A stretch of DNA of 64,000 nt from Nyssa sinensis (Eukaryota; Streptophyta; Magnoliopsida; Cornales; Nyssaceae): contig CM018032.1 of NCBI GenBank assembly GCA_008638375.1, forward strand, positions 2,733,001 through 2,797,000. Direction: 5' to 3'. Numbering within the stretch: position 1 is the stretch's first letter; each line of letters opens with the position of its first letter. Shown one piece after another: positions 46,863 to 56,485 of this stretch. The position numbers were made by a program, and so were the translations under genes. The notes under the pieces are model-generated. The model was not told the DNA's origin. It worked only from the letters and a program-made list of their open reading frames with translations, and ran no database searches.

Positions 46863-48895
46863 CACGGGTTTCAAATACTTCCAATTATTTCTTAGATAAG
46901 AAAACTTGAGACCATGCAACATAACTCTCATTTTTCTCGAGTTTTAAAATTTTTAAATCTTTTAAATGCATTATAGATCATAACAAACAATTTTTATTTT
47001 ATTTTATTACTCATTCATAAATATACATGTACACATTGTCTTTGACATTCATATTCTATTTTTTTGGAATTTGTTGCACCAGCATATCCGTATCATGTCG
47101 TATTTGTATATTGTATTTGTGTCCATGATTCAGAGCTTCCTTTCAAGTCTGCCACTTAAAATGCTGCAGTTAAATAGTTTCTGTAGGGTTTACCTGACCA
47201 GTGTCCATCTCTATACCCCCTAACAAATCAACGTTTGACTTGCATTCTGCTTTTTCACTTCCTTTCAAGTCTGCCACTTAAAATGCTGCAGTTAAATAGT
47301 TTCTGTAGGGTTTACCTGACCAGTGTCCATCTCTATAGCCCCTAACAAATCAAGGTTTGACTTGCATTCTGCTTTTTCACTTTTAGAAGAATGCAAAATT
47401 TCTTCCAAAGTTCATATTCTTGTTACTTACCAATTGAGTCCAAAAAAAAAAAAACTCCAGATTATGTAGTTAGAATCTGATTCAAAATTCTGTGTGAAAC
47501 AGCTGGATGAAGTGGACATGGGAATGACATATGAGGAACTCTCAGTCTATGGAAGGTTGCGTAAAATTTTCCGCTGCGGTCCAGTATCTATGTTCAAGGT
47601 TTGTTTTAAATTTCTTTAATTTTTTCCTGGGAAGATGACCCGCCATAAAGAGGGAGCCTAGTCTTTATATACCTAGTTAGCAGACAAGCCCTTTGTCTAA
47701 CCGCTAAGTGTTCAATTGATGCTGTATTTGAAAAATATATATATATATATATATTTAAAATAGGAACAAAATGATCTATATAGTTTCAAATAATCCTTAA
47801 AAAAATATTTAAGCTACTATATAGTTTATGGCAAAAGTAATCAAATTTTGCATGACTGTGACAGAAAATTTTATGTTTTTTTATGTGATAAAAAAAAAAA
47901 GCTCAATACCATAACAAATTGTCACTCTAAAAATATAAGAAAAATTAATCTAGTAAAGCCACATGATTGGGTACTCTATTAACTATAACTTAGAATGCTG
48001 TCATTTGAACTTCTTAATATTAATATTGGGTTTATTAGCAGATTAATTTTAAAAGAGAAAAAAAGGTAGCATATTTCAGCGACTTAAAGATGGACAAGTG
48101 TGCCAATGTTGAATATGGATACAAACTGTCTAACCTTATGTGGTGCTTTCCAGTTATATTCTAAAAATACTTGCTAAATTAAATCCACAACGTAGAAAGA
48201 ATATATAAACTAGCATGCATGAAATGAGAATAAAAGGATGTGATAGATTCTGCTTTCTTGTGCATGTTTGAAGGGAAATTTTCCAGTATTGTCCAACGTG
48301 TGAGAGATTGACATTCGGCTTTCAAGGGATGGAATTGTGTTATTGCAGTGTACCCGATAAAATCTGTAGGATGGTGCAATTTCTTTTTGGTCATCTCTTT
48401 GATGCTGTTGAAATCCTTAAAATTGTCTTTGTTGCAGAATCTCTGCTATAAATGGGGTGCAAGCTTGACTCCTTCAGAGGTGGCTGATAAAGTGAAGCAC
48501 TTCTTCAAGTACTATTCCATCAATCGACACAAAATGACTGTATTAACACCTTCATATCATGCTGAGGTATCTCTCAAACACTAAGGCAAAGTTCAAAGAA
48601 TTAAACATTTTTCCAGCTTGGAAATTTCTGAAGCAAGTTTTTCGTATTTTCTGATTTACAACAGAAAAGCTTACACCCATAATTCTTCATGCAGAGTTAC
48701 TCACCAGAGGATAATAGGTTTGATCTTCGCCAGTTTCTCTACAATGCAAGATGGCCGTATCAATTCCACAAGATTGATGAACTGGTGCGTGAGTTAGATA
48801 GTGATAAAGTAGCTATCACAAAATCAACTGACCAGGAAATGGTGGGTATGGGAATTGTGGCAGCAGCTTCAGGCGATCCCAGAGCTGGCCTTTAG
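28995..48895 (+). CDS. NADSYN1: Glutamine-dependent NAD+ synthetase, 13 coding exons
   Basis: Converts nicotinate adenine dinucleotide to NAD+ using ATP and glutamine-derived ammonia; cytosolic last step of NAD+ synthesis. Coding exons: 28995-29188, 30373-30678, 31247-31470, 31683-31786, 33508-33642, 35790-35958, 36847-36982, 44882-45020, 45338-45514, 45894-46061, 47503-47598, 48438-48566, 48695-48895. All junctions are GT-AG, the frame is kept throughout, and the sum is 2,178 bases or 725 aa, the length I recall for the Arabidopsis enzyme. The N-terminal nitrilase-type glutaminase domain has the triad Glu44, Lys113 ([11 protein letters not shown]) and Cys174 (EVCEELF). The C-terminal synthetase domain has the ATP P-loop LSGGADSSS at 355-363. 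Intron 7 is 7.9 kb and filled with nested repeats; other introns hold two MITEs and a SINE. No coding damage is seen. Confidence 0.95.
29431..29864. mobile_element. Mutator-like foldback MITE in NAD synthetase intron 1
   Basis: A perfect 9-bp duplication TTTTGTTTT (29422-29430, 29865-29873) flanks it. Ends are AGGTAAATTA and TAATTTACCC, with inverted similarity extending about 100 bases inward (left ACAATTATGG..., right CAAACTACAAATA when reversed). It is 434 bases, non-coding, and related to the elements at 4209-8734 and 11200-11752. Confidence 0.8.
31787..33507 (+). other. NAD synthetase intron 4
   Basis: A 1.7-kb intron; no repeat or ORF could be assigned. Confidence 0.5.
33951..34525. 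mobile_element. hAT-like MITE in NAD synthetase intron 5
   Basis: A perfect 8-bp duplication ATTAGTAG (33943-33950 and 34526-34533) flanks 575 bases. Imperfect ends are CTAAGAAGCATGG and, reversed, TTATGAAGCACGG. Both arms carry repeated GGACACGG / ACACGTGG-like motifs in opposite orientation. The interior is AT-rich and non-coding. Confidence 0.75.
35959..36846 (+). other. NAD synthetase intron 6, with possible SINE-like tRNA boxes
   Basis: On the minus strand around 36325-36300 there is a box-B-like GGTTCAAGCCCCG. A second such region near 36225-36265 is weaker. No element ends or target duplication were found, so this stays tentative. Confidence 0.3.
37431..37465 (-). mobile_element. Short 3' fragment of an RTE LINE
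   Basis: ACTTAACTCAACAAAGCCTT is the reverse complement of the 3' end seen at 15984-16005. Only the tail is present. Confidence 0.4.
37480..38230 (-). mobile_element. L1 LINE, C-terminal part of ORF2 (zf-RVT), inactive
   Basis: The minus-strand translation gives GEEDKMRW (about 38140), [17 protein letters not shown], a damaged zinc-binding region and a C-terminal segment like [11 protein letters not shown]. This is the reverse-transcriptase zinc-binding end of plant L1 ORF2. The N-terminal side continues at 41515 after a 3.3-kb insertion. Confidence 0.75.
38231..41514 (-). mobile_element. 3.3-kb unclassified insertion, possibly a giant solo LTR or LARD
   Basis: This block splits the L1. Its right end on the minus strand reads TGTAATATTCC, a start seen in plant LTRs, and the left end reads GAGATGCAA. 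Flanking CCTAA/CCTAT (4 of 5) could be a target duplication. There is no ORF of note, no gag/pol, and no direct LTR pair inside. It contains a (CT)n run and AT repeats. The class is not established. Confidence 0.5.
40841..40879. repeat. (CT)n microsatellite
   Basis: About 19 uninterrupted CT units. Confidence 0.95.
41515..41900 (-). mobile_element. L1 LINE, middle part of ORF2, inactive
   Basis: The minus-strand translation with stops gives LPTYF, a FN-ALLEK-LWR segment, GVGL-KGIWK and FEIGDG-QVKFWHD, in the order expected for plant L1 ORF2 between RT and the zinc-binding domain. It is the upstream part of the same L1 as 37480-38230. Confidence 0.7.
41901..44315 (+). other. Rest of NAD synthetase intron 7, unassigned
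   Basis: Contains a (CT)n run at 43531-43559, short CA/TA runs near 42680-42710, and spacer. A 100-codon minus ORF (42325-42023) has no recognisable features. Box-A-like TGGCTCAGTGG near 42889 lacks a tRNA fold. Confidence 0.45.
44316..44818. repeat. Diverged tandem duplication of a MITE-like unit, period about 259
   Basis: Two copies share AGGGTTTCTAGACCGGGC (44378 and 44637), TCAATGGTTCAATTAAAC and the end TTTTAAAACATTG. They end 64 bases before NAD synthetase exon 8. Confidence 0.7.
45531..45608. repeat. 39-bp tandem duplication in NAD synthetase intron 9
   Basis: Two nearly identical units starting ACATCTGTTATAA. Confidence 0.85.
46353..46453 (+). mobile_element. tRNA-derived SINE in NAD synthetase intron 10
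   Basis: It begins ACCCATGGGGTTGGATGAG, has a box-B-like CCAAGTTCAACTCCC, and ends in an A tract. A 17-bp target duplication (AAGTCTCAAGCGACCCA at 46336-46352, one mismatch at 46454-46470) brackets it, the mark of LINE-assisted insertion. The 101-base body matches the minus-strand copy at 17435-17530. Confidence 0.75.
46829..46860. repeat. (AT)n microsatellite
   Basis: A long TA run in intron 10. Similar runs occur at 4610-4655, 5047-5072, 5348-5372, 41118-41150, 49031-49070 and 61836-61858. Confidence 0.9.
47137..47380. repeat. 122-bp tandem duplication in NAD synthetase intron 10
   Basis: Two units start TTCCTTTCAAGTCTGCC at 47137 and 47259, with only two or three differences, so the event is recent. 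Confidence 0.9.
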
Positions 48896-49244
48896 TTTCA
48901 AAATGGTAGCTAGAAGAAGCTTGCAATTGAGCTCGTTAGATGGAGATATGAATTTATCAATTATTTTTATTTGCTATGCTGATATATGTAATCGAAAAAC
49001 TGGGTCCGACTCCCCAGATTCCATGTATAATATGATACAGATATGGATATATATATATATATATATATATTGTTTTTATAATGATTTCGAGTGATCAATA
49101 CAAATCATTGAATTCTTTTCTTTTAAGTCTGTCCAATTATTTTTTGTCCAATTCGGAGTAGTAGTTTCAAATTTATGTGTCGGGTTCAAGCGGCCTTTTT
49201 TTATTATTATTTTTGAAGTATTAGAATTTTTATAGCTTTTATAG

Positions 49245-51178
49245 CTGGAAGGCAGATTTCGGATGGTGTGCTTGACCATGAGCTTTCTCATTTTTTTGAA
49301 GACGAAGCGCATCGTAAGCATGGTTCTATGGCCTAAAAGCCAGATATGTTCAAGCTTATGATAAGAGTGGAATGGAGTTTTCTTGAAAGGGTGATGAGGC
49401 AGATGGGTTTCGATCAGAGGGGGGTGGCATGGATCATGGGGTGTGTTTCATCTGTTTCATATTCCATTGTGATAAATGGTGAGCCTTCTAATTATATTTT
49501 CTCATACTGAGGTTTACGACCAGGAGATTCCTTATCCCCATATTTACCTAAACTAGTTAACAAGAGTATTCCTAAGACAACCTTAATAAGTGTTAATCAA
49601 GGAATATTGAGTAAGTTAATGCACAAATTACTAAATCAAGACTTTGAGATATAAAGTACAAACTTTAAGATGATGATTTATACATCTAAAATGCAATATT
49701 AATTACCCAAAAAAGGAAAGGAAATAAATAGTGTCAAAAAGTCTTGAATCCTGCGATCCTTCGAAGTGCTCTCTGGCCTATAAATCAACTTCCATAGAAG
49801 TCTTATCTGTGGAGTGGGTATTCCCCTGAGTTTGTGTCAGATGTAGCTGAAGTTTTTAAATGCAATCATCGATCACTGCCAATTAAATATCTTGGTCCCC
49901 CTCTCGGTGGCAATCCTAGATTTAAAAATACATGGCTCCCAGTAATTGACAAGTTCGAAAGAAAGCTAGCTACATGGAAGAAAAGGTGTTTATCTTTCGG
50001 GGGTAGAGCCTCATCAAATCTGTCATTCAAAGCTTACCGGTATACTACATGTCTTTATTCAAAATGTCCGAATCAGTTGCAGAATTGATTGATGGAATCC
50101 AATCAAGTTTCTTATGGGGGGATAGTGATTCTACGAAGAAACTTCACTTAATAAAATGGGATAAGATCATTATGGGTAAGGATTTTGGAGGCCTTGGCAT
50201 TAGAAAAATTAGAACTTTCAATAACTGTCTCTTATTAAAGTGGTGGTGGAGATTTGGATATGAAAGTAACACCATTTGGAAGAATATATTGCAGAGCAGA
50301 TACAATTTTTAGGGGGGTGGATGGAAACCTCAAGTGGACTCGGCCCCAAACATCTCTAGAATCTAGTTAGATATTCTTCTTGTGGAAAAAAGAAATTCTA
50401 TTCTATTCAAATATTTTGAGGAAAATATGGAGCCATTGGTTGGAAATGGTCTTAGGATTTTGTTTTGGAGAGATAAGTGGGTTGGAAATTCTCCCTTGAT
50501 GAGTGCTTTTCCTAAACTTTTCAGTCTATCCTCTGTAAAAGATGGTAATTTGGCTGATCTTATTTTCATGAGGGATAGCCTAAATGGTTGGAACTTCTGT
50601 TTTCGCAGACCTCTGCTAGCATGGGAAGAAGAGGAGCTAAACAGGTTTAACTCTTTTCTTCTAAATGTCCCAACATCTCTTTCTGCCCGTAATGACAATT
50701 TGATCCGGAAAGCTCGTGGTTCTGGTCATTTTTCTTCAAATGCCCTCTATTGTTGGTTTGATTCATCCATTGATACCAAAGTTATAATCTCCAAGCTTTT
50801 ATGGCAGAATGCAGCTCCCCCCAGAGTACAATTTTTTGGTTGGCTGGCTTGGCATAACAGAATCAAGTTGGCAGATTTTCTTTTTAACCTTAATATCATC
50901 AGGGATCTATCAGCTTGTGCTTGCCTTTTCTGTGGTTTGGAATCTGAATCTTCTAGCCATTTGTTACTCTTATGTCCAAAAGTTTGGAAGGTTTGGTCTG
51001 ATTCCATTAATTGGTGGGGTCTTCAATGGGTAGTTCCCAATAACTCCATTGAAGGTCTTTTAGAATGGTGGTATAACTTTAAGTTTAAGAATCTGAAGAA
51101 AGCCATTTGGGAGGTCATCTCTTTTGCCATTTTTTGGACAATTTGGAACCTACGCAATAACTGTCTCTTCAACAAAGG
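49245..51178 (+). mobile_element. L1 LINE ORF2 (RT to zinc-binding domain), first part
   Basis: Plus-strand translation gives, with breaks: HELSHFFEDEAHRKHG, RVEWSFLERVMRQMGFD, then after an unrelated or deleted stretch (about 49550-49800) IKYLGPPLGGNPRF, KFERKLATWKKR, and an open stretch 50382-51178 with WRDKWVG and the zf-RVT segment (PPRVQFFGWLAWHNRI). It is 5'-truncated near 49245. A copia element inserted at 51178, and the L1 resumes at 55920. It is inactive. Confidence 0.8.
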
Positions 51179-51346
51179 TGTTAAGAAACAAGGGATTGAA
51201 TAATTCTTGTATATTTTTTTTTGTATTCTCCTTTACAAAATATATAGGTGTACAATGAAACGAAATATGAAAGTTTACAAATAATGAAATAAAAATCCCT
51301 GATTTTATGCAACCCATAATTTGGAAAAGATATGATTCTGTCAATA
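51179..51346 (-). repeat. 3' LTR of the copia element
   Basis: 168 bases. In element orientation it starts TATTGACAG and ends CTTAACA. Confidence 0.85.
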
Positions 51347-51353
51347 CGCCCCC

Positions 51354-53378
51354 TCAAGTTGGCGCATGGAGATCCGTAATGCCCAACTTGCGTGCGAAAT
51401 GATGAAAAAGTTCGGAGCCTAAAGCCTTGGTGAAGATATCTGCAATTTGCTCATGTGAAGAAGTGTGAACTACTTGGAGGAGACCGGAGTGAATTTTATC
51501 GCGAATGATGTGACAATCGATCTCAATGTGTTTAGAACGTTCATGGAACACTGGATTGTGGGCAATGTGAAGTGCGGACTGATTGTCACAGTAGAGGGTG
51601 AAAGGCTCGGGATGAGAGATGCCAAGATCAGTGAGAAGTTGCTTAAGCCAAGTGAGTTCATAGGTGGTGACAGCCATGGCATGGTATTCAGCTTCAGCGG
51701 AAGAATGAGCAACGGTAGTCTGTTTCTTTGTATGCCACGAGATCGGACTGGTACCAAGTTGGATGAAGTAACTTGTGGTGGAATGGCGTGTGATGAGACA
51801 ACTGGCCCAATCAGAATCAGTATAGGCCGTAACATGCGTGGTGCTGGAGGAAGAGAAAAAAATGCCTTGGCCAGGACTTCCTTTGATGTAAGGGAGAATA
51901 CGCGCGGCAGCAGTCATATGAGGAACACGAGGAGCATGCATGACCTGACTGAGAATGTTGACGGCATAAACAATATCAGGGCAGGTGATAGTCAAATAAA
52001 TGAGACGACTAACCAGACGACGATAAATGCTAGGATCAGGAAGTAAGGAGCCATCGTCATTGGAAAGCTTCAAATGTTATTCCATCGGAAAGGAGGCGGG
52101 TCGGGCACCAAGTTGACCACTGTCAGAAAGTATATCCAGAGCATATTTTCGTTGATTCAGGAAAATGCCTGCTGAAGAACGTGCAACTTCGAGGCCAAGA
52201 AAGAACTTGAGAGAGCCAAGATCCTTTGTTTTGAAATGAGTGGAGAGGAAGTCCTTGAAAACCTGAATTTGAGATAGCGCATTGCCTGCAACTAAGATGT
52301 CATCAACATATACAAGAACAATAGTGATGCTGGTGGGAGTGACAAGATTGAACAATGAGTGATCGGCCTGAGATTGGCGAAAACGTGCATCAAGAAGTAC
52401 GGTAGTTAGTTTGAAAAAGCAGTTGCGGGAGGCTTTCTTGAGACCATATAGAGACTTTCGGAGGTGAAAAACACGGGTCTCCCCCTGAGGACAATAGCCG
52501 GGGGGTGGGGTCATGTAGACCTCTTCATCAAGATCACCGTGCAAGAAGGCATTGTTGACGTTGAGCTGATGAATGAGCCAATGGATTGTTGCAACGATTG
52601 CCAATAAGCAACGGACAATGGTCATTTTGGCAACCGGAGCAAAAGTCTCATGATAGTCAAGACCTTCAACTTGAGTGTAGCCTTTGGCAACCAATCGGGC
52701 TTTGTACCTCTCAATGGATCCGTTAGCTTTGAGTTTGGTTTTGAAAACCCATTTACAGCCAATGGGTTTCTTACTAGGGGGAAGTGGCTCAAGAGTCCAA
52801 GTGGAATTATCTTCGAGGGCGCGGAGCTCAACATAAATTGCCTCGCGCCAATGAGGGTGTCGGATAGCATCAGAATAGCAGGAAGGATCAATACAAGTGG
52901 TGAGAGCATTTAAATAAGTAAGATGGGAGGGAGAAAAATGAGAATATGAAAGAAAAGCAGATAAGGGATGAGTAGTACTTAAAACCGTTGGAGCAGGTGA
53001 AGACGCCGTGGACGCTGTATGGAAGGTGGGACATATGTAATCCTGAAGATAGGCAGGCCGTGTAGTGTGACGATGAGGACGAGAGACTAGTGGAGGGGAA
53101 GATAGGGAAGATGGGGAAGGGAGTGAAGAGGAGGAAGGGGTTGAAGGTGGATAAGATGGGGTGTCAGAAGAGTGTTGAGAAGGGGGTAAAACGGGTTTAG
53201 GGATGGGAAGAGGAATAATTGAAGATGAAGAATGAGATGAGGGGGTGGTTGGAAGATCTTGAAAAGGGAATTGGTGTTCATGGAAGGTGACGTCACGAGA
53301 ATAGAAAATGGATTGGGTATCAAGGTTGTAGAGTTTGTATGCTTTATGGGTGCCAGGGTGTACCCAAGAAAGACACAT
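51354..53378 (-). pseudogene. copia reverse transcriptase and RNase H
   Basis: One frame from about 53378 to 51354 is interrupted by a single TAA at 52077-52079, which looks like CAA to TAA. RT blocks are GCKWVFKTKLKANGSIERYK, NNAFLHGDLDEEVYM and catalytic VYVDDIL. RNase H blocks are YTDSDWASCLITRHSTTSYF, AHSSAEAEYHAMA and LYCDNQSALHIAHNP, with the terminal IADIFTKAL motif intact. It joins the integrase part by a frameshift near 53360-53380. Confidence 0.9.
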
Positions 53379-54997
53379 TTAGTGGCACGGGGGGAAAATT
53401 TATCACGATGAGCACGGAGAGTTTGTGCATAACAGAGGCACCCAAAAACATGAAGATGATCGTAGTGGGGTGGTTTGTTAAAAAGAACCTCAAAGGGTGA
53501 TTTATTGTGAAGAATACGACTAGGAGTGCGATTGATGAGGTATGCAGCAGTGAGAGCACAATCACCCCAAAAAGGAAGGGGTAAGTGAGCTTGAAAACGG
53601 AGACTGGGGGCAACATTAAGAAGGTGCCGGTGTTTACGCTCTGCAACGCCATTTTGTTGAGGAGTGTCAACACAGGTACGTTCATGAATAATGCCATGGT
53701 CAAGGAGATATGTTTGAAATGGATGAGAGTGAAATTCTTGGCCATTATCAGTTCGAATGATTTTAACAGTGGTGTTAAATTGATTTTTGACAAGAGCAAA
53801 AAAATGCGTTAAATGAGTGTAAGTTTCAGATTTGAAACGCATTAAATAGATCCAAGTAGTGCGGCAAAAATCATCTACTATTGTAAGAAAATAATGAGCT
53901 CCACATAAGGAGGGAGTATGATAGCCACCCCAAATATCACAAAAAATTCGGTTAAAAACAGAATCACTTTTATTAGCAAATTTGGGAAAGGGTAATCTTG
54001 TGTGCTTTGAACGAGCACAAACATCACAATCAGAAAGAATGCAAGGGGAGTCTAAAACATTAGGAATAGTAAAACTAGAGGGATGACCTAGGTGTTGATG
54101 CCATAGAGTCTTATTAGTAGTGGAGTGAGCAGCAAAAACCATACGGGGTTCGGGACGGTACACATAAAGCCCATTGCATAGATCATCCGCTCCAATCAGC
54201 TTCATCGATTGTGGGTCCTGAAAGAAGCAATTATGAGAAGAAAAAGTAATAGTGTAAGAATTATGAAGGGCAATTTGGGAAACAAATAATAAATTAAAGG
54301 TTAAAAGAGGAACAAAATAAACTTGAGTGAGAGTAAGAGATGGGGAGAGAATACAAGTGACAAGACCCTCGGCGGGGATGTCCTGACTCGTGGGAAGCCG
54401 AATGGAATGAGGGGTTGCGAGGGGTTGTAGATCGGTGAAAACATCCTTGTGATGACAGATATGGTGGCTCGCGCCACTATCTACCACCCAATGGAGGTGC
54501 CGATCGAAAGAAAAATTAAGTTGAGGGGAGAAGAGATTACCAATGAAGTTGACTGGGGAGGACTCAATCGGAAATGGGGATGGCGCGAGCATGCTGAGAA
54601 GTTTCTGGTATAACTCTAGTGACAAGCCGAGTACTGGACTTAAGGACGATGGAGCCACGGCGATCTGATTGATCTTGGATGAGGGCTGACCGAGAATAGA
54701 GAGCTGGTTCGTGGATCTCAGGTTGCGACCAAGAGGATAACCCACGATGGTCCAACAACGATCTCGGGTGTGGCCTTCCTTGCCGCAAGCCATGCACTTG
54801 AATGAAGATTTTGGGCGCCCACCAGGTCGGACGGCCAGGGCTATGGTTTCTGATGGGCGAATGTTGAGCAGCCTTTGTTGCTCTTTTTGAAACAGAATGG
54901 AGAAGACTTTGCCGATGGGTGGAAGTGGATCCATGGCCAAGATTTGAGTGTGGAGTAAGGCGAAGGAATCGTTAAGACCTAGGAGGAACTGGAACAC
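53379..54997 (-). pseudogene. copia Gag zinc knuckle, protease and integrase
   Basis: Open frame with the CCHC zinc knuckle CMACGKEGHTRDRC, protease VVDSGASHHI, pre-integrase LWHQHLGHPSSF, and integrase core with DIWGGYHTPS, IVDDFCRTTWIYLM, IIRTDNGQEF and TPQQNGVAERKHRHLL. After FLGYT the RT frame is entered by a frameshift. This part looks nearly undamaged. Confidence 0.9.
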
Positions 54998-54999
54998 CT

Positions 55000-55509
55000 T
55001 TTCATCATCAGCTTGTTACTGCAAAGCTTTGAGATCAATACTCTGTTAGAGGTGACCAAGTTCATCCCAAATTTGTTTCATGCGGTTGTAGTAATCATGG
55101 ACTGAATTGGTGGTTTGTTGTAGGGAAGAAAGGGTCCGTTTGAGTTGATAAATGCGGACATTATTGCCATGAGAGAATCGGGGGAAAGATCAACCCAAAC
55201 ATAACGTGGATCGGTATGGTATTCAAGAGAAGTGGCAAGAGAGGGGCTGATAGAATTAAGGATCCAAGTAAGTACCATATCCTTTGTTTGGCTCCATTGG
55301 GTGTATTCAGGTTTGGTAGGATCAGGGCGTTGGAGAGTACCATCAACAAAACCAAGTTTTTTTTTGGCATTGAGGGCTCGTGTCATGGCTCTTTGCCATT
55401 GAGGGTAGTTGTTGCCAGTGAGGAGTCCATTGACAAGGGTTAAGCTTGGTGAATATGAGGGATGAAGAAGATAAGGAGAAGGGAGGTTTGGGATTGATGA
55501 TTCAGCCAT
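55000..55509 (-). pseudogene. copia Gag N-terminal part
   Basis: ATG 55509 starts a Gag with NGLLTGNNYPQWQRAMTRAL and WSQTKDMVLTWILNSIS. A frameshift near 55180 moves the frame to RFSHGNNVRIYQLKRTL and YYNRMKQIWDEL. Two TAA codons follow before the zinc-knuckle frame. It is not functional as it stands. Confidence 0.85.
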
Positions 55510-55752
55510 GGTGCTGCCGAAAAAAAGGAAGAAAAACTGCTGCTGGATGAAGATAAAAAGAGAAAGAAAAAGTAAAAAAAAAAAGGGCTTGGAAAAGAGA
55601 GGAAAATGGGAGATTTGCCGGAGAGAAAAAAACAGGGAAGAAATAGGTGGCTGAGGCTGCGGCTGCGGCTGCGGCTGCGGCTGAAGGATGAGAGGAACAG
55701 GGAAGGAAAACCTAGAAGCAGGCATGGCAGAGAAAAATTGGCTCTGATACCA

Positions 55753-55919
55753 TGTTAAGAAACAATGGATTGAATAATTCTTGTATATTTTTTTTGTATT
55801 ATCCTTTACAAAATATATAGGTGTACAATGAAACAAAATATGGAAGTTTACAAATAATGAAATAAAAATCCCTGATTTTATGCAACCCATAATTTGGGAA
55901 AGATATGATTCTGTCAATA
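55753..55919 (-). repeat. 5' LTR of the copia element
   Basis: 167 bases, colinear with 51179-51346. Confidence 0.85.
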
Positions 55920-56420
55920 AAAGGTGTGTCGCATTGGGAGAAAATCAAGGATCTGGTTAAAGTTAAGTAGTTTTTTGGGTAAAATTTAAATTTAGAAAAG
56001 TTGGGTATTCGATCGATGATTTCATTCATCACATTCAGCAAATCATTTGCTGTATATGATTTGGTTTGTTCTTGGCTCTTTCATGTATTCCTTAAGGCTG
56101 ATATGGAGTCTCTCTCTCAAACAGTTTGCTGAAGCCAATTTTCTTCCCAGGTGCTCTCCTCAAGTTTTCTAATACATTGTTTATTCTAGGAAATTAGTAG
56201 TTTTCCTTTTTTCAACCTTGTGAGCTTTATTTTCTTTTTTACTACTGGTGTTATTTTGGCTTTTGGGGTTTTTTTTTTTGTTGGCTTGGTGCTTGCACAT
56301 GATTTATAGCTAGTTCGCATTGATGCTTTTGCACTCAGCATCTTATTGATGATGTATTGAGTTGTATCTCTTGTACCCTTTTTATCATCAATATTATTCT
56401 TTTTTTTGTTGATAAAAAAA
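55920..56420 (+). mobile_element. L1 LINE, 3' end
   Basis: Continues the L1 frame for about 15 codons, then degenerates. It ends with CTCTTGTACCCTTTTTATC and an A/T-rich tail typical of plant L1 3' ends. Confidence 0.7.
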
Positions 56421-56485
56421 GGCTTGAACCTAAGACCATAAATAGTGAATGCAAAAACTCTATCACTAGGCTACTATCCTATTAT
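56421..56485 (-). mobile_element. Possible SINE fragment
   Basis: On the minus strand TAGCCTAGTGATAGAG resembles box A and GGTCTTAGGTTCAAGCC resembles box B at a suitable distance. No target duplication was seen. Confidence 0.35.

Larger units (their letters stand above)
51179..55919 (-). mobile_element. Nearly complete Ty1/copia retrotransposon inserted in the L1
   Basis: LTRs at 51179-51346 and 55753-55919 differ by about five substitutions and one indel (about 3%). The primer site TGGTATCAGAGCC abuts the 5' LTR (right side) and a GAGGGGGCG purine tract abuts the 3' LTR. The 5-bp duplication AAAGG (51174-51178 and 55920-55924) is exact. Removing the element with one AAAGG restores the L1 frame (NNCLFNKG then VSHWEK). 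Gag to RNase H are present with a few stops and frameshifts. Confidence 0.95.

Noticed and set aside
51465..52046. 193-codon plus-strand ORF
   Set aside because: It is the antisense shadow of the copia RNase H region on the minus strand and has no recognisable protein features.
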